Notes: generated from the letters alone by a model not told the origin. A stretch of 64,000 bases of DNA from Microbacterium sp. LCT-H2 (GCF_001866135.1 NZ_MODW01000001.1:496001-560000), one strand, 5' to 3'. Shown: positions 38,384 to 48,278, counted from the first letter of the stretch. Numbers and translations are program-made.

Positions 38384-39591
38384 CCGAACAGTCCCTTCCA
38401 CGCCTTGCCGATGTTGTGCCCGGCGTCGCCCACGAAGTCGGTCGTGTTCTCCCAGGCGTCCTCCGCGAAGTCCGTCGTGGCGTCCCATGCATCTGCCATG
38501 CCGGCGTCGATCGACTCCCGGACGTCCTGCGGGACCCAGTTCTCGTACGCCCACACCGCACCGGCACCGACCGCCACCGCGGCCCCGCCGACGACCACCG
38601 CCGTACCCCAGACGGGGAGCGTGACGACACCGGCCGCCGCGAGCGCGGCGACCCCGGCGGCCGCAGCCGCGCCACCCGCCGCACCGCCGATGATCTCCAC
38701 CGCGGTGGACGAGGGGTCGTCGCCCGACGACATCGCCGAGCCCAGGTTCCAGGCGTCGACGCCCCAGCCGATGAACGGCACCGCCCGACTCGCGCGTGAG
38801 AGTCCGCGGGCCAGATCCTCGGCCTCGTCCGCCGCCCACCGCATGCCGGTGGGGTTGGCGGCCTCGGCAGCGGCCTTGACGGCAGGGTTGCCGGAGCGCA
38901 GCTCGCGAACGAAGTCCGATGCTCCGAGACGCAGATCTTCCGCGTGGGAGGTGAGCTCGGCCGCCGTCTCCGCCCACGCCAGGCCCTGGCCCTCGAGGTA
39001 GATCTTCGGGACCTCGCCGCTCGCCTCCCGCAGACCGGACAGGATCTTGTCCGCCGTGGACTGGCTCGGCATGGTCCCGAGGAAGCCGTCGAGGTTCTCG
39101 CTGATCCAGACCTCGAGCTCGCCCCACCAGGAGCCGACGTCGGCGGCGATCTCGTTGTACAGCTCGATCCGGTCGAGGTGTTCCTGCCATTCGTCCCAGT
39201 AGGGGTCGTCCCGCGAGGTGGGGCACACCGGGATCAGGGACACCGGCCGGCCGATGATCATGCCGTTGACCGGGAGCCCCGCCGCCCGCGCATTGTCGCG
39301 GTGCGTCGCGAAGTCCTCCTTCATGCGCCGCAGCTGCCCGGCATACGACCGGAGCTTCTCGGCGGCGTCCCGGGCGAGGTCCTTGATCTCCTTCGCGGCG
39401 TCGGTCGTGCGCGAGAGGATCGTGACGTAGTCGTCCGCCGACTCGCCGTACCAGTGCCCGCGCACGCCGGTGGGGATGAAGGTCGTGACGTTGGAGGAGA
39501 CGTCTGCGGCGTCCTTCAGGTCGGGGTCGAGCCAGTCCGCGGCCGCCTGCACCTGGTCGGCGTCGCCGTACGTGGTCGTGTCGATCGTCAT
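38380..39591 (-). CDS. WXG-type protein with Gly/Ala-rich hydrophobic segment, candidate ESX effector
   Basis: A 403-residue protein without signal peptide. Residues 1-100 are helical with W47-Y-G49 (RGHWYGESADDY). The middle (about 120-290) is helical. Residues about 297-349 form a Gly/Ala hydrophobic hairpin (IIGGAAGGAAAAAGVAALAA, then VVVGGAAVAVGAGAVWAY), like a glycine-zipper membrane-inserting region. The tail has an aromatic-acidic repeat (DAWDATTDF, DAWENTTDF). Its ATG shares a base with the stop of a small helical gene (39591-39887), a possible targeting partner, and its stop overlaps a membrane-protein gene. Together these fit a secreted pore-type toxin with partner and immunity protein; this is an inference. 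Confidence 0.65.
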   Translation of the reverse strand: MTIDTTTYGDADQVQAAADWLDPDLKDAADVSSNVTTFIPTGVRGHWYGESADDYVTILSRTTDAAKEIKDLARDAAEKLRSYAGQLRRMKEDFATHRDNARAAGLPVNGMIIGRPVSLIPVCPTSRDDPYWDEWQEHLDRIELYNEIAADVGSWWGELEVWISENLDGFLGTMPSQSTADKILSGLREASGEVPKIYLEGQGLAWAETAAELTSHAEDLRLGASDFVRELRSGNPAVKAAAEAANPTGMRWAADEAEDLARGLSRASRAVPFIGWGVDAWNLGSAMSSGDDPSSTAVEIIGGAAGGAAAAAGVAALAAAGVVTLPVWGTAVVVGGAAVAVGAGAVWAYENWVPQDVRESIDAGMADAWDATTDFAEDAWENTTDFVGDAGHNIGKAWKGLFG

Positions 39592-39887
39592 CAGAGGTCC
39601 TCGACGATGGCCGCGACCGGGTCGAGCTGGTCGATCACGTCCTGCTCGTTCGTCTCCGCGTCGTCGGCGATGGCGCGGACGATCTCCCCCAGGGTGCCGT
39701 TGATCCGGTAGAGGGCATCGACGCCCTCCCCCACCCGCTGCATGATGGCGGCGACCGTGTCGGAGGCGAGTCCGCCGTCGACGGCCGTCGGAATGCCGGA
39801 GAGCTTCGTCTCGATGAGCTCGACCGCCTCCTCGTGCATGTCCGCATGGACGGCCATCACCTCCGGGTCCATCGCGATGCGGCTCAT
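39591..39887 (-). CDS. Small helical ESX-associated protein (EspC/WXG100-like partner)
   Basis: A 98-residue, mostly helical acidic protein (VMAVHADMHEEAVELIETKL, then MQRVGEGVDALYRINGTLGE) of the size of WXG100 or EspC-type partners. No clear W-x-G is visible, so the family is uncertain. It overlaps the SAV_915-like gene by 4 bases and the WXG-type gene by one base. A chaperone or dimerisation partner for the 403-residue protein after it is plausible. Confidence 0.6.
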   Translation of the reverse strand: MSRIAMDPEVMAVHADMHEEAVELIETKLSGIPTAVDGGLASDTVAAIMQRVGEGVDALYRINGTLGEIVRAIADDAETNEQDVIDQLDPVAAIVEDL

Positions 39888-40186
39888 GCGATGGCTCCGT
39901 TCCGGCGGTAGGACGCGGGCACGTCGAGGTCGAAGATCACGACGTCGTAGGGCTGCGCCTCCTTGATCTGACCGAGGTCCTCGGTGCGCACCAGGACCCA
40001 GGGCTGCCGCTCGCCGGCGAGGTCCAGGAGCCGGTCGAGGGCGGTATAGGCGAGCAGTGCGCGCCGCCCGTCCTTCAGCTCCCGGATCTCGACGAGCTGC
40101 TCCTCCGGCGTCGACGTCACGCTCAGGGGCAGGTACAGCACGGGTGGGACCATCGGCGCTGCGGCCGGCATCGGTTCGAAGGTCAT
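39884..40186 (-). CDS. SseB/SAV_915-like small protein
   Basis: A 100-residue cytoplasmic alpha/beta protein with LYLPLSVTSTPEEQLVEIRE, a LLAYTALDRLLDL helix and PYDVVIFDLDVP, resembling the SAV_915/SseB-type domains often found near type VII genes. The ATG at 40186 is used; it lies 20 bases after the EccC stop. Its role is unknown. Confidence 0.6.
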   Translation of the reverse strand: MTFEPMPAAAPMVPPVLYLPLSVTSTPEEQLVEIRELKDGRRALLAYTALDRLLDLAGERQPWVLVRTEDLGQIKEAQPYDVVIFDLDVPASYRRNGAIA

Positions 40187-40205
40187 CTCGGTCTCTCCTC
40201 GATTG

Positions 40206-43200
40206 TCACTCGTAGCTCGGCGGCACCCACAGCAGCTGCGCGGAGACAAGGCCCCGATCGCGGCTGACGATCTGCGCACGGCCGGGGATCGCGGGAACGG
40301 CCTTCACCTTGCCGATGAGCTGGCCCTCCTCGGGGCTGCCCGAGAGCAGGATGCCGGTCGCGCCCAGGTCGGTCATGCGCTGGATGATCGGATCGTACGC
40401 GGCGCGGCTCGCCCCGCCGGTGCGGCGGGTGAGGATCACGTGGAGACCGAGATCGGCCGCCTGCGCGAGCAGCGGCGCGAGGACCGCGACCGGGTTGCCC
40501 TGCGAGGTCGCCACGAGGTCGTAGTCGTCGATGAGGACGAACCCTTCCGCGCCCTTCCACCACGACCGGCTGCGGAGCTGGTCGGGCGTGACGTCCGGTC
40601 CGGGGATGCGGCTCCGGAAGAACTGCGCGAGCTCGCTCATCCCGCCCTCGGTCATCTCGTGCGAGGTGAGGTACGCGCCGAGGTACTCCTGCGGGATCTC
40701 GCCCAGCAGGGCACGACGGTAGTCGACGACGAAGATCTTGGCCTCGGTCGGCCCGTACAGGCGCGTGATCTCGTGCACGACGCCGCGGAGCATGGACGAC
40801 TTGCCGGAGTCCGCGTCGCCGTACAGGTACAGCAGCGGTTCGGCGACCGGATCGATCGAGAACGGGGCGAGGTTCGCCTCGTCGATGCCCAGCAGCAGTT
40901 CGCGGGGCTCCGTGCCGTCCGGCGACTGCGCGGCCGCCACGGCGCGCAGGTCGGCATGGCTGATGCGCGAGGGCAGCAGCCGCAGCTTGGGCCCTGCCGG
41001 TCCGTGCCACGCCGCCGCGACGCGAGCCACGAGGTCGTCGATCCCGTCGGCGAGGCTCGACGCGTCGTCCACCCCATCGACGCGGGGCAGCGCCGTGAGC
41101 ATCTGCAAGCCGCGGTCGTTGAGGCCGCGGCCAGGGATAGCCGTGACGTTCTCCGCGGCTTTGCGGTTGACCTCGGAGTCGGTCGGGTCGCCCAGGCGCA
41201 GCTCGATGCGGGTGCCGATGAGGTCTTTGATGTTCGCCCGGATCTCCATCCACCGCGCCGCGGTGATGACCACGTGGACGCCGTAGGTGAGACCGCGCGC
41301 GGCGATCGCCTGGATCTGCGGCTCGAGCATCTCGAACTCGGCGCGCAGCGTGCCCCAGCCGTCGACGATGAGGAAGATGTCGCCGTAGCCGTCGTCGGTG
41401 AGGCCCTGCGCGCGGCGCTGGCGATACGCGTCGATCGAGTCGATGCCGTGCTGCCGGAAGTACACCTCGCGGGCGTTCAGCAGGCTGGTGACCTCGGCCA
41501 CCGTGCGGCGGACCACGTCCGGCTCGGAGCGGGTCGCGACGCCGCTGATGTGCGTGAAGTCCTGCAGGCCGGTGAAACTGCCGCCGCCGAAGTCGATGAC
41601 GAAGAACTGCACCTCCTGGGGCGTGTGCGTGAGAGCCAGGGCGGCCACCGTCGTCCGCGCGAGCGTGCTCTTGCCGCTCAGCGGCGCTCCGACGATCGCC
41701 ATGTGGCCGGCCGCGCCGCCGAGGGAGACCGCGAGGTTCTCGCGGCGCTGCTCCAGCGGCACGTCGACGATGCCGAGCGGGACCGTGAGCGCTCCCGCCT
41801 TCCGCCAGCGCGGGGAGACGAGACCGAGCGACGGGTCCTCGACGAGGTCGCCGAAGAGCTGGTCGAGGGTGGCCGGTGTCACCAGCGGCGGCAGCCACAC
41901 CTGATGCGCCGCGGGGCCGCGTCCCTTCATGGACTCGACCGCGATCTCGAAGGTGTTGCGCTTCTCCTCCGGCTCGGCGTCGACCACGACCTCCGGCTCG
42001 TCCACCGGCGCCTCCGCCCGCCACACCGGCGCGGCGGTGAACAGCTCGACCGCGGTCGAACCCGTGCTCTGGCCGGAGCCGGACGAGGCCCGACGACGAC
42101 GACGCGGCGGTGGTCCGGACACGTACGCGGCGCGGAACTGGGTCATCGTCTCGGTGTCGGACTTCAGGATGCCGGCGCCCGGCTGCGTGGGCAGGTGATA
42201 GGCGTCCGGCACGCCGAGGACCGTGCGGGACTCGGCCGCCGAGAACGTCCGAAGACCGATGCGGTAGGAGAGGTGCGTGTCGAGGCCGCGCAGCTTGCCC
42301 TCCTCCAGCCGCTGGGAGGACAGCAGCAGGTGCACCTGCAGCGAGCGGCCGAGCCGGCCGATGTTGACGAACGTGTCGACGAACTCCGGCTTGGCCGAAA
42401 GGAGCTCGGAGAACTCGTCGGCGACGATGAGCAGGGCGGGCAGCGGCGCCAGGTCGGTGCGTCCGCCGCGACGCGCCTTCTCGTAGTCGGCCACGTTCGC
42501 GAACGGACCGGTGGCCCGCAGCAGCTCCTGTCGGCGCACCATCTCGCCCTGGAGCGCGTCCTGCATGCGGTCGACGAGGGAGATCTCCTCGCCGAGGTTC
42601 GTGATGATGGCCGAGACGTGCGGCATGTCGGCCATGCCGGCGAACGTCGCGCCACCCTTGAAGTCGACGAGCACGAAGTTGAGCTGCTCCGGCGAGTGGG
42701 TCATCGCGAGCGCGAGCACGAGTGTGCGGAGCACCTCCGACTTCCCCGAGCCGGTGGCACCGATGATGAGGCCGTGCGGGCCCATACCCTGCTGCGCCGA
42801 TTCCTTGATGTCGAGGATGAGCGGGCTGCCGTCCTCGGTCTGGCCGATCGGCACGCGGAGCCGGTCGCGCTCCAGTCGCGGTGCCCACGCGGCGTCGAGG
42901 TCGAGGTCGCGCACATCGGGAAGACCGAGGAGCTCGACGAGCTCGGCCTGGCCGGTCGCGCTCTTCTTGCTCGCGATCGCGGTGCCGCCCGAGTACAGGG
43001 CGATGAGCCGACGGGCGGTCGCCTCCGCCTCGACGATGGTGATCGCATCGGCCTCGAACGGCCGTGCGGGCACCTGCAGGCTGACGAGCTCGGCGCGCGT
43101 GCCGGCACCACCGGTCTCAAACGCGATGCGCAGGGCGTTCGGGTCGTCGAGATCGCCCCACCGAGCGGGCAGGTCGATCACGGTCACACCCTGGACGCCG

Positions 43201-44180
43201 TCGCCGGTGACGAGCGCGTCGTTGAACGACGTCGTGGCGCCGTCCGTGACGATGACGATGTGCGGCGTCTTCGGTCCGGAGCCGTCGCGGGCGAAGCGCG
43301 AGCGCTCGCGCACCTCGGGCGGCAGCATGTCCTCGAGCTCGGACAGCTGCGAGCCGATCATGCGGGCGGCACCGAGGCCGTCGCGGACGGTGCGCGAGTG
43401 CGTGTGCGGCAGCCACTTCGCCCACTCCCACTGCGGGAGCACGCCGGCGTCCGCGGCGATGACGATCTGCAGCACGTCCGGGTCGTGCATGGTGGCCGCG
43501 TGCAGCAGCATGGCCCTGGCCAGCGCCCTGGTCTCGTCCTCATCACCGGTGATCTCGATCCGGGCGTAGTCGCGGAGGGTGACCCCGAGCGGGAGGTTCT
43601 TCTGGACCTCGTGCGTCAGCATGAAGCGGTGCGCGGCCGAGGCGGCGACCGGGTCGAGCTGCGCCAGCGGCGGGAGCTCTGGGGCTTCGAGCGTGACGCA
43701 CAGCGGCTGATCGGTGACGCCCACCCGGACCGACAGGAAGTCGGGGTCGTTCACGCCGCGCTCCCAGACGCGGGTGCGCTCCTCCGCGAGGTACGGCAGG
43801 GTCGACGGCGCCGGCAGGTGCCAGTTCGCGGAGCGGCGCTGCTGGCGGGCGGCGACGCGGACGGTCTGCCGCAGCTCGGTGAGGTACGCCAGGTACTCGC
43901 GGCGGGCACCGAGCGTGGCCGCCTGCCGCTGGGAGCGTTGCCGCCAGCCGTTGACGGCGACGAAGCCGAGCGAGGACAGCAGGAACATGCCGCCTGTGAG
44001 CAGACCCGTGACGGACTGGTTCGACATGGTGACCATGACGATCGCGCCGACGCTGCCGAGCATCGGCAGCAGCGACCCGAGGATCCCGATGCCGCCGTCG
44101 TTCGGCTGCAGCTCCGGCGGGGCCTGGACCGGGAGCCTCCCGGAGGGGACGCGGGGCGGGGCGAGACGGGGTCCTGTCAT
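40206..44180 (-). CDS. eccC: ESX secretion ATPase EccC (fused EccCa-EccCb)
   Basis: Motor ATPase of the type VII system, recognising substrates at the membrane. The 1324 residues have two membrane helices near the N terminus (about 30-80) and three FtsK/SpoIIIE-type domains with P-loops GATGSGKSE (about 476), GAPLSGKST (about 833) and GDADSGKSS (about 1125). Walker B of the first is LLIVADEFSE; the second and third have LIVDGWGT and VLIDDYD. All three P-loops keep Lys-Ser/Thr. The ATG at 44180 overlaps the FHA gene by 4 bases. It is the only EccC here, so both EccD proteins presumably share it. Confidence 0.96.
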   Translation of the reverse strand: MTGPRLAPPRVPSGRLPVQAPPELQPNDGGIGILGSLLPMLGSVGAIVMVTMSNQSVTGLLTGGMFLLSSLGFVAVNGWRQRSQRQAATLGARREYLAYLTELRQTVRVAARQQRRSANWHLPAPSTLPYLAEERTRVWERGVNDPDFLSVRVGVTDQPLCVTLEAPELPPLAQLDPVAASAAHRFMLTHEVQKNLPLGVTLRDYARIEITGDEDETRALARAMLLHAATMHDPDVLQIVIAADAGVLPQWEWAKWLPHTHSRTVRDGLGAARMIGSQLSELEDMLPPEVRERSRFARDGSGPKTPHIVIVTDGATTSFNDALVTGDGVQGVTVIDLPARWGDLDDPNALRIAFETGGAGTRAELVSLQVPARPFEADAITIVEAEATARRLIALYSGGTAIASKKSATGQAELVELLGLPDVRDLDLDAAWAPRLERDRLRVPIGQTEDGSPLILDIKESAQQGMGPHGLIIGATGSGKSEVLRTLVLALAMTHSPEQLNFVLVDFKGGATFAGMADMPHVSAIITNLGEEISLVDRMQDALQGEMVRRQELLRATGPFANVADYEKARRGGRTDLAPLPALLIVADEFSELLSAKPEFVDTFVNIGRLGRSLQVHLLLSSQRLEEGKLRGLDTHLSYRIGLRTFSAAESRTVLGVPDAYHLPTQPGAGILKSDTETMTQFRAAYVSGPPPRRRRRASSGSGQSTGSTAVELFTAAPVWRAEAPVDEPEVVVDAEPEEKRNTFEIAVESMKGRGPAAHQVWLPPLVTPATLDQLFGDLVEDPSLGLVSPRWRKAGALTVPLGIVDVPLEQRRENLAVSLGGAAGHMAIVGAPLSGKSTLARTTVAALALTHTPQEVQFFVIDFGGGSFTGLQDFTHISGVATRSEPDVVRRTVAEVTSLLNAREVYFRQHGIDSIDAYRQRRAQGLTDDGYGDIFLIVDGWGTLRAEFEMLEPQIQAIAARGLTYGVHVVITAARWMEIRANIKDLIGTRIELRLGDPTDSEVNRKAAENVTAIPGRGLNDRGLQMLTALPRVDGVDDASSLADGIDDLVARVAAAWHGPAGPKLRLLPSRISHADLRAVAAAQSPDGTEPRELLLGIDEANLAPFSIDPVAEPLLYLYGDADSGKSSMLRGVVHEITRLYGPTEAKIFVVDYRRALLGEIPQEYLGAYLTSHEMTEGGMSELAQFFRSRIPGPDVTPDQLRSRSWWKGAEGFVLIDDYDLVATSQGNPVAVLAPLLAQAADLGLHVILTRRTGGASRAAYDPIIQRMTDLGATGILLSGSPEEGQLIGKVKAVPAIPGRAQIVSRDRGLVSAQLLWVPPSYE

Positions 44181-45412
44181 GCTCTCTCTCCGGCGCTGCT
44201 GTCTGTACCTAGCAGGAGGCTGATGGTGAAGCTGCGGTTGCCCATGCGGACACGGTCGGCGTCGTCGAGCAGCACGCGCTCGCCGGCGACCAGCTCGGTC
44301 GTCTGGCCGTCGTCGCTGCGGACGTCGGAGCCGTTCGTGGAACCGAAGTCGGTCACCCAGGTGCGGCCGCGGGAGTGCTCGATGCGCAGATGGGTCTTCG
44401 AGACCGACGCGTCGGGGTCGGTGACGATGATGAGACGGTCGTCGTGGGCGCTGGCGACGGGGCCGCGCCCGAGGTTCGCGGCCACGGGGAGGGCGAGCTG
44501 CACCCGCTGGCCGGTGTCGAAGATGAGCAGCAGCGCCCCGGTCTCCGGCGCGGGAGCCTCGGCACCCGTCTGCGGCGCCGGGGCGGGGGCGACGGTGAAG
44601 AGCGGCCGATCCGATCCGGGTGTCGCCGGTTCCGGGGTCTCGGTGCGGCGGGAGGCCGCGCGGGCGTCGGTGGGCTGGGAGTCCTCGTCCACGACGGACG
44701 GCGACGCCACCAGCGGCACGACCTGCGGCGGAGCGAGCGGAGCGGCCTCCACCGCGGCGGGAGTCGGCGGAGCCTCGACGGCCGCCTTGGCGGGCACGGC
44801 GACCACGACGGTGCCGGCGACGCGGTCGGCCCAGGACTGCCGTCTGCCGCCGCGATCCCAGGCGCTGGAGGCGACGACCACCCAGCTGCCGACGGCCACG
44901 AGGAAGCCGGCGCCGGTGATGATGCCGCGGACGAACTGGCGCCCGATCCCCGGCGACCACGGCCGGTCGGCGCGGGCGCTGCGCAGGCGCAGCACCGCGT
45001 TGCCGAGAGTGAGGCCGGTCCGGGCTTCCAGCACCCAGAGGAACAGGGCGAGCTCGAAGACGGTGAGGCCGGCGAGCAGCACGCTCTGCGTCAACACGAG
45101 GACGAGGGCGGAGGCGAGGAACACGGCGGCCGCGTCGAGCGTGAAGGCCGCGATCCGCTGGATGGTGCCGGCGGGGGCTCCGCGGAAGGCGGGGCCGAGT
45201 CCCTCGGCAGGGCGAGGGAGTGTACGTCGCGACGAGGCGATCGGCGTGGGCGGCGCGGGCGTCTGGCGCAGCGGCGTGCCGTCGACGCCCGGGGGCGCCG
45301 CGATCAGGGCGGGCGGCAGCGCGGGGATCTCCCCTGGACGGTCTCCGCCGGGCGCCATCGGCGGGATCGGACCCCCGCTCGGCCAGGACTGTGATGGGCC
45401 GTTCCCGCTCAT
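44177..45412 (-). CDS. RDD membrane protein with C-terminal FHA domain
   Basis: A 411-residue protein. The N terminus is Pro-rich, followed by an RDD-type region with about four membrane helices (RIAAFTLDAAAVFLASALVL to about residue 190). Then a long Pro/Ala linker and a C-terminal forkhead-associated domain (about 310-411), with NLGRGPVAS, SKTHLRIEH and DFGSTNGSDV giving the phosphothreonine-binding Arg, Ser, His and Asn. It probably senses phosphorylated partners of the secretion machine. It overlaps EccD-like and EccC genes by 4 bases each. The FHA-ESX linkage fits regulation of secretion by Ser/Thr phosphorylation. Confidence 0.88.
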   Translation of the reverse strand: MSGNGPSQSWPSGGPIPPMAPGGDRPGEIPALPPALIAAPPGVDGTPLRQTPAPPTPIASSRRTLPRPAEGLGPAFRGAPAGTIQRIAAFTLDAAAVFLASALVLVLTQSVLLAGLTVFELALFLWVLEARTGLTLGNAVLRLRSARADRPWSPGIGRQFVRGIITGAGFLVAVGSWVVVASSAWDRGGRRQSWADRVAGTVVVAVPAKAAVEAPPTPAAVEAAPLAPPQVVPLVASPSVVDEDSQPTDARAASRRTETPEPATPGSDRPLFTVAPAPAPQTGAEAPAPETGALLLIFDTGQRVQLALPVAANLGRGPVASAHDDRLIIVTDPDASVSKTHLRIEHSRGRTWVTDFGSTNGSDVRSDDGQTTELVAGERVLLDDADRVRMGNRSFTISLLLGTDSSAGERA

Positions 45413-46773
45413 CCGGCCATCATTCCACGAACCAGGGAGAGCGCATTCGCGTACAGCAGGGCCGACGGCAGGGCGAGCGCGACGGCGAGCCATTCGAACG
45501 CGTCTCCGACCCGCGACCACACCAGCGACTTCGCGCCCTTGGACACCGGGATGACGACGGCGACCGCCGCCAACCCGACGAGGAACAGCATGGCCGCTCC
45601 CAGCAGATGGAAGCCGCTCCCGAGGGCCGCCGCGATCTGGATGCCGGCGACGAGGCAGACCACCGCGGCCGCGGCACGGGGGAACCACCGGAGGAGGCGC
45701 GAGGTGGTGTGCCGCGGCGTGAGCAGCAGGGCGAGCGCGAGGCAGCAGAGCAGGGCGATCCCGCCGGAGACCACGAACGCGTCGTCGGGCCAGGGCCGCA
45801 GGAACGCGACCGGAGCCATCACCGCGGCCACGATGCTCAGCACGGCGGTGCCCGCGATGAGCCGTGCGGAGGATTCGTCGACGACCGCGGTGATGCGCTC
45901 CGGACGCAGCAGCCCGACCGAGTCGGGGATGGCCCCGCGCACGGTCCACCGGCTGGTCATGAAGTGCTTGTAGTCGATGAAGTAGCCCTCGGGCAGGTTG
46001 ACGAGGCTGCTCGGGAGGGCACGCAGGCCCAGTGGCACGAGGCCGAGCGAGAGGGCGGCGGCCTCCGCCTCCCCCCACCGCAGCAGCAGGGCGAGGCCCC
46101 AGACGGCGGCGAGGCCCACGAGCAGCACCGTCGCCGTCCCCGCCGCGGCGCGCATCGGCCGAGCCCTGGCCGTGACGGCGATGATCGCGGTGGTGATGCC
46201 GGCCGCGAGGAACCCGGTGGCAGTCGACAGGTGCGACGCGTCCTCCAGCCCGGCCGGGATGAGGAGCGCGCCGGCAGCGAACGACAGCAGCACGGGCGCG
46301 AGCACCCCGAGGATGCCGCGCACTCCCGCCGCGGAGTCGCGTCGCGCCCACGCGACGGCGCCACCGACCGCGCCCGCGGCGACGAGGAGGGCGACGAGCA
46401 GCCGGATCAGGGGGTCGACGGCGCCCTGGGCGAAGACCGCCACGAGCAGCATCCCGCTCACGGCCAGCAGCCACCACCGTGCGCCGTGGTCGACGCGCGT
46501 CGGGCCCGTCGCCTTCTCCACCGGGCGCGCCTGCGGAGCCAGAGCCGTGCGGTCGATGAGCGCGTAGAGGCCGCCGTCGACGAGGTCTTCGCACTCGGTG
46601 TCGCCGGGGATCTCGTATCCCCCGGGGCCGATCGTGACGAACCGGTCCGCGTCGGGGATCCCGCTCAGAGTGAGCGCGTCCTCCAGCGTCTCGTCGAGCG
46701 GCAGGGAGAGGTCGATGCGGCGGTCTTCGCTCTGGAGGACGATCCGACGCCGCTCTACGATCTCGACTGACAC
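45409..46773 (-). CDS. eccD: EccD-like ESX membrane protein, copy in the EccC operon
   Basis: A 454-residue protein with a ubiquitin-like N-terminal domain (IVLQSEDRRIDLSLPLDETL, then GGYEIPGDTE) and about eleven membrane helices, the EccD architecture that lines the ESX membrane complex. A second EccD is encoded at 54413-55747, and the two differ clearly in sequence. It lies between the Gly-rich WXG protein and the FHA gene. EccD works as a dimer per protomer in mycobacterial ESX-5, so two types could form a mixed pair. Confidence 0.8.
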   Translation of the reverse strand: MSVEIVERRRIVLQSEDRRIDLSLPLDETLEDALTLSGIPDADRFVTIGPGGYEIPGDTECEDLVDGGLYALIDRTALAPQARPVEKATGPTRVDHGARWWLLAVSGMLLVAVFAQGAVDPLIRLLVALLVAAGAVGGAVAWARRDSAAGVRGILGVLAPVLLSFAAGALLIPAGLEDASHLSTATGFLAAGITTAIIAVTARARPMRAAAGTATVLLVGLAAVWGLALLLRWGEAEAAALSLGLVPLGLRALPSSLVNLPEGYFIDYKHFMTSRWTVRGAIPDSVGLLRPERITAVVDESSARLIAGTAVLSIVAAVMAPVAFLRPWPDDAFVVSGGIALLCCLALALLLTPRHTTSRLLRWFPRAAAAVVCLVAGIQIAAALGSGFHLLGAAMLFLVGLAAVAVVIPVSKGAKSLVWSRVGDAFEWLAVALALPSALLYANALSLVRGMMAG

Positions 46774-46895
46774 ACCTGCACCCTATCCACTGCGCACGAC
46801 TCTCGCTGCGGGGCACCGCCTCCGGCGTTCCCGGGGTTCACGATGCCCCCGCGTCGACCCTCGTACCGCGCCTTCTCGAACCGGAGCGGCGTCAT

Positions 46896-48278
46896 TCAGT
46901 CGGTGGGTTCGTCGCGGGATCCGGCGCGAGCGCCCTTGGCGCGGGGGCCAGCTTCCTCGTCGTCCTCCAGCTTCGGCGCGATAGGACCACCGAGGCCCGA
47001 ACGCTTCGCCTTCTCCTCCTCGTCGGCGCCACCGGCGCCGCCCATCATGCCCATGCCGGGTCGGCCACCGGCACCTGCCGCGCCGGAGGACCCGGTGCCC
47101 GAGGCACCCGCCCCGCCGACGCCGCCGGCACCGGCCATACCGCCAGGGCCTCCTGCTCCACCGACGCCGCCGACGCCGCCGACCGCGGAGTTTCCGAGCA
47201 GACCGCCACCGGCCTTGAGCCCAGCGCCTGCGCCCGGCCCCAAGCCGGCACCGCCGAGTCCGCCCATGCTGCCGAAGCCGGCGATCTTCGAGCTCGCCGC
47301 GATCGCCGCCGCACCGGCGCCACCGCCCACGATGCCGCCGAGGCCGCCGCCGCCCGCACCGCCGGGGACATAGCCCCCGGGACTGGTCGGGTATCCGCCG
47401 CCGCCGCCCGTGCCGCCAGGGCCGCCGGGAAGCAGACCACCGCCGGGAGAGTCGATCGAAGGATCCTTCCCGCCGGGAAGCCCGGGGCCCTCGCCACCCG
47501 GCACGACCGGGTCCCATCCGATCCCCGGTCCGCTCGGATTCGTCGGCGGAGTGGGGAAGGTGGGGTGCACGGGAGGGGTCGGAACGGGCGGCTGATAGGT
47601 GCCGATGCCGCCGCTGGGCGGCGGAGTACCGCCGACACCGGGGGCGGAGCCGGACGGCACGCCGCCGATTCCCGGGGAACCGATCCTCGGGGCATCGATC
47701 TCTGGGCCACCCGTGGGCCCGTCGTCGATCCTCTCGTCGGAGGACTCAACGAAGCCGACGCCCGAGAGCTCTTTGGACGCGGCGCTCAAATCCCTCGTGG
47801 GGCGGACCAGGGACCTTTCGACGGCCTCGACGATCTTCCGTGCCGCCTCCTCGCGCTGGTTCCCGAGGAAGTCTCCGATCACGTCCAAGGCCTTGTCGGC
47901 GGCGAGCGGTCCCAGCACGGGGTGGACCACGAAGGAAGCGCCCTTCGCTGCGTTGGCCCAGAACGGATCGACTGCGGCTGAGGGAAGTTCCGCTGAGGCC
48001 GCCGTGCGCCGTGCTTCGTTGCCCTCGCCGACGGCCGAATCGATCACGGTCACGATGTTCCGGATTCGGGTGAACTTCTCCCGGATCTCGTCGACAGCGG
48101 CCGTAGCGGCTTCCGCCGAGCTCCCCGTCCAGAATTCCGACTTTCGGGCCTTCGCGAGCGCACCGTCCAGCGACTCCAGCGCGTGGATCAGCGCCGACGT
48201 CTTCGGGATGATCGAATCCGACAGGGCTCGAATGCGATTCAGCTCCGCCTCGTACCCGCCGCTCTGCTTACCGGCCAT
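46896..48278 (-). CDS. EspB-like protein: helical WXG N terminus and Gly/Pro-rich C terminus
   Basis: A 460-residue protein. The N-terminal 170 residues are helical with WTG in SEFWTGSSAEAA (about residue 50), followed by a Pro/Gly linker and a long Gly/Ala low-complexity part (about 270-420), then an acidic and basic tail (DEEEKAKRS, KLEDDEEAG). This is the layout of EspB or PPE proteins. It starts 11 bases inside the end of the mycosin gene, and AAGGGGG precedes the ATG. Mycosins cut EspB in mycobacteria, so the neighbouring mycosin may process it. Homology to EspB is not claimed; the layout is similar. Confidence 0.72.
   Translation of the reverse strand: MAGKQSGGYEAELNRIRALSDSIIPKTSALIHALESLDGALAKARKSEFWTGSSAEAATAAVDEIREKFTRIRNIVTVIDSAVGEGNEARRTAASAELPSAAVDPFWANAAKGASFVVHPVLGPLAADKALDVIGDFLGNQREEAARKIVEAVERSLVRPTRDLSAASKELSGVGFVESSDERIDDGPTGGPEIDAPRIGSPGIGGVPSGSAPGVGGTPPPSGGIGTYQPPVPTPPVHPTFPTPPTNPSGPGIGWDPVVPGGEGPGLPGGKDPSIDSPGGGLLPGGPGGTGGGGGYPTSPGGYVPGGAGGGGLGGIVGGGAGAAAIAASSKIAGFGSMGGLGGAGLGPGAGAGLKAGGGLLGNSAVGGVGGVGGAGGPGGMAGAGGVGGAGASGTGSSGAAGAGGRPGMGMMGGAGGADEEEKAKRSGLGGPIAPKLEDDEEAGPRAKGARAGSRDEPTD

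Noticed and set aside
40203-45554. A 1783-residue open frame on the plus strand opposite eccC
   Set aside because: It lies opposite three well-recognised genes, has Arg/Glu/Asp-rich sequence typical of the antisense of high-GC coding DNA, and shows no domain.
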